Below, piece after piece: positions 28,772-36,324 of a DNA stretch of 64,000 bases. The translations under genes were made by a program, and so were the position numbers. The notes under the pieces are model-generated. The model was not told the origin of the DNA and did no database searches. It saw only the letters and a list, made by a program, of their open reading frames with translations. Numbering within the stretch: the stretch's first letter is position 1; each line of letters starts with the position of its first letter. Source of the DNA: Isoptericola sediminis (lineage in GTDB: Bacteria > Actinomycetota > Actinomycetes > Actinomycetales > Cellulomonadaceae); contig NZ_JABFAJ010000013.1 in NCBI RefSeq assembly GCF_013085345.1, forward strand, positions 32,424-96,423, in the 5' to 3' direction.

Positions 28772-29434
28772 AGGAACCACGTTCCCCGCGCGATCGCTGG
28801 CGGGGCGCCGTGTCGACGTCACGGCCCCGGGCCACTGTCGGCGCGGCGGGGCCTGGTGCGTCGTCGCCCCGTCCACCCCGTTTCTCCACAGCGAGACCCG
28901 GACGTGGGTGGTCTTCCGGCCACGCCCGGACACCCGCGTCGTCACCCGCGGCCCGCACTCGGTGCGGATCGGCCCGTCGTTCTCCGGTCGACCGTCGTCC
29001 CGTCGACGAGCCGGCCCGCAGAAGTGCGGTCCGGAGGTGCTCCCCGGCGGAACTGCTACCGCCGTTTCTAGACCCGCCTCGGGCCCCCTGCAAGGGTCCC
29101 GGCGGACGAAATTTCCAGCCACAGGTTCGTCCACAGTCGGAGCCGCAGAATCCCCACACCGTCCACAGTGCTGTGGACAAAATCTGTGGACACGCGTTCA
29201 CGGGATGGCCCTGCCCGGCCGCGGCACCCCGCCGCAGGGCGCCGGACGACACGCGGCGGACACTCCCGACCGGTACGAGGAACCGCAGGATCCCGGGGAT
29301 GAACAGCACGGAGGCACGCCGTTCCCGCTCGTCGTGGCCGTCCGAGCACCTCCCGGCCCCCGACGTTCACCGGGAGCGGCCGGGGAAGATAGCACGGCCG
29401 ACGGGCGTCCACACTCCTGTGGACAACGTGCTGG
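28772..29434. other. non-coding stretch with cluster of DnaA boxes
   Basis: About 660 bp without a credible gene. It holds two perfect actinobacterial DnaA boxes (TTGTCCACA on the minus strand at 29172-29180 and 29418-29426), three with one mismatch (28882-28890, 29127-29135 on plus, 29185-29193 on minus) and two with two mismatches (29159-29167, 29405-29413). Five boxes fall between 29127 and 29426, near a locally AT-richer patch. No dnaA, dnaN or rpmH is adjacent, so this is not the standard origin. A DnaA-titrating or DnaA-reloading locus is possible. Confidence 0.65.
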
Positions 29435-30445
29435 TCAGACCCAGGCGCGTGTCGGCGACCGCTCCTCGTCGACCCGTCGGTCGACCTCGGCCGTCGTCGC
29501 GACGAAGGCGCCGTCGTCGACCAGCACTCCGCCGGACCGGGCGTGCATGAGCAGGGCCAGCCGCGCCACCATCGCGCGCATCCGGTTCCGGGCGATGACG
29601 TGCACCCCCGACGGCTGCTCCAGCCGCAGCTCGTACGGGTCCTGCGGGATCCACCGGACCTCGACCGCGAAGGGGCCGTAGTCGTTCACGTCGACGTCGA
29701 CCAGTGCCCGCGGCACGCGGTCGACCTGCCGCGCGTCGAGCACGATGCTCCCGTCGTACGGCGTGCGCGCGACCAGCCGGTGGCTCGTGGACCCGTCGGG
29801 CTCCGGCGTCTCCGCCTCGTGCTCGGCCGTGGCCACGACCGACCGGAGCAGGGCCAGGAGGTCGGCCGCGCCGATCGGGTTCGCGGAGAAGAGACGCAGG
29901 TCGACCGAGCCGGCCGGGTCGGGGCGCAGGAGCTCACGCCCGTCGGCCAGGAGCAGCCCGCCGAGCTTCCGGGCCACGGCGACCCCCCACTGGACCAGAC
30001 GCAGCTCGTCATCCTCCGGCAGCCCGGCCGCGAAGGCCCGGGCCACACCGTCGCGGTCGTCCGGCGAGGCGGGTCGCGGACCACGCCGGTCGAACGTCCC
30101 GTCGACACGGCCGAGGGCGGACACCCGCACCGGCCCCGTCATCCCGAGCTGCGCGGCGACCTCGGCCGGCCCGGTGAAGGGACCGGCGACACCGTGCTCG
30201 GCGCCGATCCCGAGCACACCCGGGCCGACGTCCCGCGGGTCCGGCGCCGCCGCGGCCATCCCGCGGAAGCGCGCACCCCGCATCGGCTGCGGACCCGACC
30301 GCGCCTCGGGTTCCTTCAGCCACCGGACGTCGGAGAACCAGGACTCCGCCAGCCGTCGCACCGTCGCGACCTCGGTCGCGTCAGGCAGGACGAGCAGGTG
30401 GTTCGACACGTGCTCCGGGGGGACGAGCGCCTGGACGTACGACAT
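29435..30445 (-). CDS. conserved protein of unknown function (paralogue of 25582-26709)
   Basis: A 336-residue protein with no signal peptide or membrane helix. The segment DRDGVARAFAAGLP...LVQWGVAVARKLGG matches the paralogue 3 kb away, as does the C-terminal VEVRWIPQDPYELRLEQPSG region before a Met/Ala-rich helix. The start is ATG 30445 with a TAGCGT box 7 nt upstream. The stop lies 9 bp from the last DnaA box of the neighbouring non-coding stretch. No function is proposed. Confidence 0.72.
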   Translation of the reverse strand: MSYVQALVPPEHVSNHLLVLPDATEVATVRRLAESWFSDVRWLKEPEARSGPQPMRGARFRGMAAAAPDPRDVGPGVLGIGAEHGVAGPFTGPAEVAAQLGMTGPVRVSALGRVDGTFDRRGPRPASPDDRDGVARAFAAGLPEDDELRLVQWGVAVARKLGGLLLADGRELLRPDPAGSVDLRLFSANPIGAADLLALLRSVVATAEHEAETPEPDGSTSHRLVARTPYDGSIVLDARQVDRVPRALVDVDVNDYGPFAVEVRWIPQDPYELRLEQPSGVHVIARNRMRAMVARLALLMHARSGGVLVDDGAFVATTAEVDRRVDEERSPTRAWV

Positions 30446-30452
30446 GTCGCGG

Positions 30453-30458
30453 ACGCTA
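30453..30458 (-). promoter_or_regulatory. -10 box of leaderless unknown gene
   Basis: TAGCGT on the minus strand, 7 nt before ATG 30445. Confidence 0.5.
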
Positions 30459-30625
30459 CTCCCTTCGGGGGCGCGGCGGCAGCCCCGAAGGTGACGTCCG
30501 TGTTACGTCTGCTCGGGGACGGCCGGCCCGTCCGGAAGCCGGGATGCCGCGCGGGACACGCCGGTCCCGGAGTGGTGTCGCTCACAGGGGCGCGCGTGCC
30601 GGGCACTGACCTGACGGCCGGGCCC

Positions 30626-30631
30626 TATGCT
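30626..30631 (+). promoter_or_regulatory. -10 box of leaderless TetR gene
   Basis: TATGCT, 6 nt before ATG 30638, no Shine-Dalgarno. Confidence 0.55.
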
Positions 30632-30637
30632 GTCAGC

Positions 30638-31243
30638 ATGCCCAAGATCATCGGCAAGAGTCTTCACGAGCACCGCCAGATGACCCGGCACAAGCTGTTC
30701 GCGGCGTTGTCCACGCTCATGGCGGAGCGGGGGTTCGACACGATCACGCTGGCCGACATCGCCCAGGCCGCCGGCGTGGGCCGGACCGCCGTGTACAACC
30801 ACTTCGCGGACAAGGAAGCCCTGCTCCTGGGCTTCATCACCCACGAGACCGAGCAGTACGCCCACACCCTGGAACGCGCCCTCGCGGAGGTCGACGACCC
30901 CGTCACCCAGCTGCGCACCTACATCCGCCAGCAGGCGCAGCTGACCACCGTCTTCCACCTCGCGCCGGGTCCGGACCTGCGCACGGTGCTGTCCCGCAGC
31001 ACCCAGTCCCGGCTGCGCGAGCACGCCGAGATCGTCGAGTCGATCCTCAAGCGCATCCTGCGTGACGGCGTCGAGACGGGCGCCTTCCCACCCCAGGACA
31101 TCGAGCCCACGGTGCAGCTCGTCAACGCCTGCCTGTCGGGACGGCTCATCCCGACCGACCAGGAAGCCCGCGAGCGCACCATCCGCGCCACCGAGACCTT
31201 CGTGCTGCGCGCCGTCGGCGCCCGGCCTCAGATGGCGGCCTGA
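30638..31243 (+). CDS. TetR/AcrR-family transcriptional regulator
   Basis: A 201-residue repressor-type protein. The N-terminal helix-turn-helix is classical (ALSTLMAERGFDTITLADIAQAAGVGRTAVYNHF, split over residues about 23-58, then ADKEALLLGF). The ligand domain follows. It is divergent from the unknown gene ending at 29435 and converges on the isomerase gene with a 7-bp gap. The target is not evident; there is no adjacent efflux gene. Confidence 0.9.
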   Translation: MPKIIGKSLHEHRQMTRHKLFAALSTLMAERGFDTITLADIAQAAGVGRTAVYNHFADKEALLLGFITHETEQYAHTLERALAEVDDPVTQLRTYIRQQAQLTTVFHLAPGPDLRTVLSRSTQSRLREHAEIVESILKRILRDGVETGAFPPQDIEPTVQLVNACLSGRLIPTDQEARERTIRATETFVLRAVGARPQMAA

Positions 31244-31250
31244 CCGCCCG

Positions 31251-32111
31251 TCACCACCAGGCGTCAGCAGGACGGTGGCGGTGCTCCGGCGGCGGCGTCA
31301 CGTACGGCACGGGCACCGGCGCGAGGTAGGCGCGGGCGAACTCCAGGGCCGCCGCCAGGTCGGAGTGCCGCTCGTGGGCGTCGTTGGCCTTCCGCGTCCC
31401 GATCTCCAGGCAGACGTCACCGCGGTAGCCGTTGTGGGCCAGCTCGGTGAGCACCTTGTCGCAGTGCATGTCGCCCCGGCCCGGCACCAGGTGCTCGTCA
31501 CGGATGTTCGACGTGCCGTCCGCCAGGTGCACGTGCCGCAGCCGGTCGCCGAACTCCCGGACGAGGTCCAGGCCGTCCTGCTGGGCGACCGCGGCGTGCG
31601 ACAGGTCCAGCGTGACGGCGTCGTAGTCGTGCTCGGAGGGGTCCCAGCCGGGCAGGTACGCCTTGAGCTCACGGTCGAGACGGGAGTGCGGCCGCCACGG
31701 GTACATGTTCTCCACGGCGACCGTCACCGGGCCCTTGGCGTTGAGCTCACGGACCTGGTCCTCGAAGCCGCGCGCGTACTTGTACTGCCACCGGAACGGC
31801 GGGTGCACCACCACGGTGTCGGCGCCGAGCTCGCCGGCCATGTCGACCGCGCGGTCGAGCTTGGCCGCCGGGTCGCGCCCCCAGACGCGCTGGCTGATCA
31901 GCAGGGTCGGGGCGTGGATGGAACGGATCGGCATCCCGGTGCGCTCGGACAGGCGCGCGAGCGCGCGCGGGTCCTGCGTGGCCGGGTCGGACCAGACCAT
32001 CACCTCGACGCCGTCGTACCCGATCTCGGCCGCCACCTCGAAGGCGAACGCCGCGCGCCGGGGGTACACCGACGCGGTGGAGAGAGTTACGGAGATCGGC
32101 GTCTCGGCCAT
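31251..32111 (-). CDS. sugar phosphate isomerase/epimerase (AP endonuclease 2 family)
   Basis: A 286-residue TIM-barrel protein of the xylose isomerase-like family. Metal-binding segments are visible: GYDGVEVMVW near the N-terminus, TVVVHPPF, VAVENMYPW, LSHAAVAQ, HVHLADGTSN and CLEIGTRKAND. The family includes inositol and sugar isomerases as well as endonuclease IV relatives; the substrate is unknown. The start is ATG 32111, 6 nt after a TAGGGT box. Confidence 0.85.
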   Translation of the reverse strand: MAETPISVTLSTASVYPRRAAFAFEVAAEIGYDGVEVMVWSDPATQDPRALARLSERTGMPIRSIHAPTLLISQRVWGRDPAAKLDRAVDMAGELGADTVVVHPPFRWQYKYARGFEDQVRELNAKGPVTVAVENMYPWRPHSRLDRELKAYLPGWDPSEHDYDAVTLDLSHAAVAQQDGLDLVREFGDRLRHVHLADGTSNIRDEHLVPGRGDMHCDKVLTELAHNGYRGDVCLEIGTRKANDAHERHSDLAAALEFARAYLAPVPVPYVTPPPEHRHRPADAWW

Positions 32112-32117
32112 GTCGCC

Positions 32118-32123
32118 ACCCTA
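32118..32123 (-). promoter_or_regulatory. -10 box of leaderless isomerase gene
   Basis: TAGGGT on the minus strand, 6 nt before ATG 32111. Confidence 0.55.
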
Positions 32124-32211
32124 GCTCGGGCACCTGCAAGAACGCTGGACACGTTACCCCCGAAAGACGCCCGGCGCTGCGGTCGGTCCCGGCGCACCGG
32201 TCGGAGGCGGC

Positions 32212-32217
32212 TACCCT
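32212..32217 (+). promoter_or_regulatory. -10 box of leaderless HAD gene
   Basis: TACCCT, 7 nt before ATG 32225, no Shine-Dalgarno. Confidence 0.55.
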
Positions 32218-32224
32218 CGGTGCC

Positions 32225-32869
32225 ATGGTGCGCGCGGTGGTGTTCGACGTCGGGGAGACCCTGATCGACGAGACCAGGATCTTCTCCCGGTGGGCCGACC
32301 GGCTCGACGTGCCGCGGGGCACGTTCCTGGGCCTCGTGGGCGCCTGCGCCGCGGCGGACCGGCCGCTCGTCGAGGCCTTCGAGCTCGTCCGGCCGGGCCT
32401 CGACCTCTCCGCCGAGATGGCCCGCTGGGCCGCCGAGGACCCCACGGGACTCCGCGAGAACTTCGACGCCGACGACCTGTACGACGACGTCCGTCCCGCA
32501 CTGTCCGCGCTGCGCGACGCCGGGCTCGCCGTCGTCGTCGCCGGGAACCAGCCTCCGCAGGCCCGGGCAGCGCTCGAGGCCATGGACCTGCCCGTCGACG
32601 CCATCCGCACCTCCGACGAGTGGGGCGTGGAGAAACCCGCGCCGGCCTTCTTCGACCGCGTCGCCGAGCTGGCCGGGCACGCGGCCTCGGACATCGCCTA
32701 CGTGGGCGACCGCCTCGACAACGACGTGCTCCCCGCCGCCGACGCCGGGATGCGGCCCGTGCTGGTCCGTCGCGGACCGTGGGGCTACTGGCACGCGACC
32801 CGACCGGAGGCCGCACGGGTCGACGTCGTCGACTCGCTCGCGGAGCTGGTCGGGCTCCTGACCCGCTGA
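32225..32869 (+). CDS. HAD-superfamily hydrolase
   Basis: A 214-residue HAD protein. Motif I is VVFDVGETL, where the second catalytic Asp position is Gly, as in several haloacid-dehalogenase-like subfamilies. Motif II is VVAGNQ, with Gly-Asn in place of the common Thr/Ser. Motif III lies at EKPAPAFF and motif IV at YVGDRLDNDV. The helical C1 cap is between. Motif I lacking the second Asp leaves phosphatase activity uncertain. The substrate is unknown. Confidence 0.85.
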   Translation: MVRAVVFDVGETLIDETRIFSRWADRLDVPRGTFLGLVGACAAADRPLVEAFELVRPGLDLSAEMARWAAEDPTGLRENFDADDLYDDVRPALSALRDAGLAVVVAGNQPPQARAALEAMDLPVDAIRTSDEWGVEKPAPAFFDRVAELAGHAASDIAYVGDRLDNDVLPAADAGMRPVLVRRGPWGYWHATRPEAARVDVVDSLAELVGLLTR

Positions 32870-32887
32870 CGCCGTCGCCGGCTCCGG

Positions 32888-33268
32888 TCAGTCCCGGTCC
32901 GGAGGCGCTGCGGCCGCGTCGTGCTCCATCTCGTTCGGCACCAACGCGTCCTCGTCGATCTTCCCGGTCCGGAAACCCGCCCGGCTGACCAGGTGGGCGG
33001 CCACCGGCGCGGTCGCGAGCTGGAAGACGACCACGAGCGCGAGCATCGTCACCGCCGACCAGCTGCGCACCCGCAGCGCGAGCCCCAGCAGCAGCAGGAT
33101 CAGTCCCAGCACCTGCGGCTTGGTCACCGCGTGCATCCGACCGAGCAGCGAGTCGAAGCGCACGGCGCCGACCGCCGCGGCGAGCGTGAGGAACGCCCCG
33201 GCGAGCAGGCTCACGCCCGCGACGACGTCGGCGAGCGTCGTCCAGAACCCCGGGTCGACCTCGGTCAT
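32888..33268 (-). CDS. mnhG: Na+/H+ antiporter subunit G
   Basis: A 126-residue membrane subunit of the Mrp/Mnh multisubunit antiporter, with three hydrophobic segments and the family stretch AVGAVRFDSLLGRMHAVTKPQ (about residues 31-51). It is the last gene of the operon; the ATG overlaps mnhF by 4 bp. The C-terminal 25 residues are acidic. Confidence 0.93.
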   Translation of the reverse strand: MTEVDPGFWTTLADVVAGVSLLAGAFLTLAAAVGAVRFDSLLGRMHAVTKPQVLGLILLLLGLALRVRSWSAVTMLALVVVFQLATAPVAAHLVSRAGFRTGKIDEDALVPNEMEHDAAAAPPDRD

Positions 33269-33600
33269 CGGTCCCCCTCCTCGGCCTCGGGGGCCTCGCC
33301 CGGCACGGAGTCGGGGTCGTCGGCGGCTCGGCGCCGGACGGCCGACGGCTCCCGTGCGGCGAACCGGGCGATGGCGACCGACCCGACGAAACCGACCAGG
33401 GACATCGCCACGAGGATCGGGATGGTCTCGGTCCGCCGGGTCCAGGCGGCCTCGATCGCCACCACCCCGACCAGGGCCGCCGCGAGCAGCTCGAGCCCCA
33501 GCGCGCGGTCCAGCATCGACGGGCCCCGCTCGAGACGCACGAGCGCCAGCAGCGCGGCGGCGGCCACCATCACCGCGGCCAGCACGACGACGACGATCAT
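33265..33600 (-). CDS. mnhF: Na+/H+ antiporter subunit F
   Basis: A 111-residue protein with three membrane helices and the family core RLERGPSMLDRALGLELLA (about residues 22-40). The acidic tail EAPEAEEGDR is unusual for a short Mrp subunit. It starts at ATG 33600 (overlapping mnhE as ATGA) inside a much longer open frame. Confidence 0.92.
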   Translation of the reverse strand: MIVVVVLAAVMVAAAALLALVRLERGPSMLDRALGLELLAAALVGVVAIEAAWTRRTETIPILVAMSLVGFVGSVAIARFAAREPSAVRRRAADDPDSVPGEAPEAEEGDR

Positions 33601-34178
33601 GGGTGCGCCTCCGTCCCGTCCTGCGCCCGGCACCGGTCGAGCACGTCGCGCGGCGCGAAGCTGCGCAGCACGCGGTCCTCCAGGTCGAGCAGGTAGTCGC
33701 GGACCCCGTCGGGCCCGCCGGAGCTGTCGATGTCCAGCACGTGCACGGACAGCAGACCGGTGTCCCGCTCGGTCTCGACCACCAGCGTCCCCGGCACCAG
33801 CGTGGAGAGCACGGCGGTGGTGGTCAGGAAGACGTCCTCCGGGTTGCGCAGCCGCACCTGCACGACCGCGGCCTGCGGGGCCGGGCCCGGGCGGATCGCG
33901 ATCCATGCGACGTTGAACGACGCCACCACGAGGTCGACGACGAAACGTCCGAGGAGCCCCAGGGCGGGGCCCGGACGGATGGTCCAGCGCGACGGGATCG
34001 GCGGCAGGGGCAGGGCGACGACGACCAGCACGCCCAGCGCCAGCCCGCCGAGCACGTTGGCCCAGGACAGGTCGCCCCACAGCAGCACCCAGACCACCGT
34101 GAGGCCGGCCAGCGCGGGCCACTGCGCGGCCACGCGGCCGGCCCGGGCGCGCAGGGTCGTCTCCGCCGAGTCGTTCAC
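33597..34178 (-). CDS. mnhE: Na+/H+ antiporter subunit E
   Basis: A 193-residue MnhE subunit. Two N-terminal membrane helices (LTVVWVLLWGDLSWANVLGG region) are followed by a cytoplasmic domain with the family's NPEDVFLTTTAVLSTLVPGT. The GTG start overlaps the end of mnhD by 4 bp (GTGA). Confidence 0.93.
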   Translation of the reverse strand: MNDSAETTLRARAGRVAAQWPALAGLTVVWVLLWGDLSWANVLGGLALGVLVVVALPLPPIPSRWTIRPGPALGLLGRFVVDLVVASFNVAWIAIRPGPAPQAAVVQVRLRNPEDVFLTTTAVLSTLVPGTLVVETERDTGLLSVHVLDIDSSGGPDGVRDYLLDLEDRVLRSFAPRDVLDRCRAQDGTEAHP

Positions 34179-35794
34179 GGCCCGTCACCCCCCTCGGTCT
34201 GCGCGTCCGTGACGTCGGCGGACTGTCCCGTGCCGCGGTCGGACCCACCCGGGTACACCGCCTCGATGTAGGTGTACCCGTCCATGGTCGTCGCCGCGGA
34301 GCGGTCCGCGTACCCGTACAGCGGACCGGCGACCACCGTCAGCGACAGCCCGAAGGTCACCAGGGCGGCGGCCGGCCACACCATCGTGCGCGGCATCGGC
34401 GCGTGCTCGGGGATCTCGGCGGGCGCGGTCTGCCAGAACGCCTTGTTCCACGCCTTGACCACGGCGTAGAGCGTCAGCAGCGAGGTGGCGACCGAACCGA
34501 CCACCAGCGCCCAGGCCAACGGGGTGCCGATCCGGACGCCCTCGGTGAGCAGCCCGACCTTGCCGAGGAACCCGGACAGCGGCGGGATACCCGCGAGGTT
34601 GAGGGCCGGGACAAAGAACAGCACCGCCAGCAGCGGGGCGAGCTTCGCCAGGCCGCCGAGCCGGTCCAGGGACGTCGACCCGCCCCGCCACTCGACCAGC
34701 CCCACCACGAGGAACAGGGCCGTCTGGACGGAGATGTGGTGCACGACGTAGAAGATCGCCGCGGCGGTCCCCGCCTCGGACGCCAGCGCGATGCCGAAGA
34801 TCATGAACCCGATGTGGCTGACCAGCGTGAACGACAGCAGACGTTTGACGTCGTTCTGGGCCACCGCACCCAGGATGCCGATGACCATGGTGGCCAGGGC
34901 GACCACGAGGAGGATCTGGTCGACCACGGGGCTGTCCGGGAAGATCAGCGTCTGCGTGCGCAGGATCGAGTACACGCCGACCTTGGTGAGCAGCCCGGCG
35001 AACACGGCCGTGACCGGGGCGGGGGCCGTCGGGTAGGAGTCCGGCAACCAGAACGACAGCGGGAACACCGCCGCCTTGATCCCGAACGCCAGCAGGAGCA
35101 GGAGCTGCAGCGCGACCCGGACCGTGTCGTCGATCTCGGGCAGGCGCACGGCGAGCTGGGCCATGTTGACGGTGCCCGTGGCGGCGTAGATCAGCGCGAT
35201 CGCCGAGAGGAACAGCACCGAGGAGGCCAGCGCCACGATGAGGTACACCGACCCGGCCCGCACCCGTTCGGCCGTGCCACCGAGCGTGAGCAGCACCGCC
35301 GACGCGGCGAGCAGGATCTCGAACCCGACGTAGAGGTTGAACAGGTCACCGGTGAGGAAAGCGTTGGAGACGCCGGCGGCCAGCACCAGGTAGGTGGGGT
35401 GGAAGATGGCCACCGGGATCGCCCCGCCGACGCGGGCCTCGTCGACCGTCTCCGCCTCGTTCTCGGGCACGCCCTGACCGAGCGAGTACAGCAGGACGCA
35501 GAGCAGCATCACGCCGCTGACGGTGAGCATCAGGGCGGCGAGCCGGTCCGCGACCAGGGCGATGCCGACCGGGGCGGCCCAGCCGCCCACGTCCACGACG
35601 ACGGGACCGGCGTCGGCCGCGAGGACCAGGCCCACGGAGGCCAGGGTCGAGGCGACCAGCGCCGCGACCGAGATCGTGCGCTGGACGTTGGCGTAGCGGT
35701 GCAGCGCCAGGGTGAGACCGGCCGCGAACAGCGGCACCAGCACCGGCAGCGGGACGAGGGTCTCCGGCCCCCAGGCCGCGGGGATCCAGCTCAT
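34175..35794 (-). CDS. mnhD: Na+/H+ antiporter subunit D
   Basis: A 539-residue proton-translocating subunit homologous to complex I NuoM/N, with about 14 membrane helices. The conserved glutamate of helix 5 (NLYVGFEILL) and the lysine of the FGIKAAVFPLSFWLPDSYPTA region, shown here in parts, are present. It overlaps mnhC upstream (ATGA) and mnhE downstream. The C-terminal 40 residues are hydrophilic. Confidence 0.95.
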   Translation of the reverse strand: MSWIPAAWGPETLVPLPVLVPLFAAGLTLALHRYANVQRTISVAALVASTLASVGLVLAADAGPVVVDVGGWAAPVGIALVADRLAALMLTVSGVMLLCVLLYSLGQGVPENEAETVDEARVGGAIPVAIFHPTYLVLAAGVSNAFLTGDLFNLYVGFEILLAASAVLLTLGGTAERVRAGSVYLIVALASSVLFLSAIALIYAATGTVNMAQLAVRLPEIDDTVRVALQLLLLLAFGIKAAVFPLSFWLPDSYPTAPAPVTAVFAGLLTKVGVYSILRTQTLIFPDSPVVDQILLVVALATMVIGILGAVAQNDVKRLLSFTLVSHIGFMIFGIALASEAGTAAAIFYVVHHISVQTALFLVVGLVEWRGGSTSLDRLGGLAKLAPLLAVLFFVPALNLAGIPPLSGFLGKVGLLTEGVRIGTPLAWALVVGSVATSLLTLYAVVKAWNKAFWQTAPAEIPEHAPMPRTMVWPAAALVTFGLSLTVVAGPLYGYADRSAATTMDGYTYIEAVYPGGSDRGTGQSADVTDAQTEGGDGP

Positions 35795-36324
35795 CGCGCC
35801 TCCCCCGGTGTCGTCACGTCGGAGGTGTCGTCGCCGGGGGCCTCCTCACCGGGGGCCTCGTCACCGGCGACGTCGTCGTGCACCGCGGCGGCCTCCTCGT
35901 CGAGCGTCTGGCCGGTCTCGTCCGCGTCCGCGTCCTCGTAGGCCGGGGCGTTGAGCGCGGCGTGCCGCGCGACCCGGCGGTCCTCGACGTCGTCGGCGAC
36001 CTCGTCGTGGCCGTGCAGCTGCCACGACCGGTAGGCGAGCGCCAGGATGAACGCGGTCAGGCCCAGGGTGATGACGATCGCGGTGAGCGTCATCGCCTGC
36101 GCCAGCGGGTCGCTCATCGGCTCGTCGGAGCTGCCCACGATCGGCGACGCGCCCGCCCGGCCGCCCGCGACCAGCAGCATGAGGTTGACGCCGTTGCTGA
36201 TCAGGATGAACCCGAGCAGGATCCGCGTCAGCGGCCGCTCGAGCAGCAGGTAGACGCCCGTGCCGCACAGCACGCCGACGGCGAGGACCAGCACGGCCGA
36301 GGGGGTGTTCTCCAGGACGATCAC
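35791..36324 (-). CDS. mnhC: Na+/H+ antiporter subunit C
   Basis: A 177-residue subunit related to NuoK, with three helices in the first 110 residues and the family segment RILLGFILISNGVNLMLL (about 34-51) followed by DPLAQAMTLTAIVI. The C-terminal 60 residues are a long acidic extension absent from most homologues. It starts at GTG 36324, overlapping mnhA by 4 bp. Confidence 0.93.
   Translation of the reverse strand: MIVLENTPSAVLVLAVGVLCGTGVYLLLERPLTRILLGFILISNGVNLMLLVAGGRAGASPIVGSSDEPMSDPLAQAMTLTAIVITLGLTAFILALAYRSWQLHGHDEVADDVEDRRVARHAALNAPAYEDADADETGQTLDEEAAAVHDDVAGDEAPGEEAPGDDTSDVTTPGEAR

Noticed and set aside
28698..29309. Open frames of 140-203 codons in the DnaA-box stretch
   Set aside because: Arg/Pro/Gly-rich translations without domain, poor third-position GC pattern and no ribosome binding site; random open frames are expected at this GC content.
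28772..29434. Chromosomal replication origin
   Set aside because: DnaA boxes are clustered, but no dnaA, dnaN, gyrB or rpmH is present and the flanking genes are unrelated to the usual origin neighbourhood.
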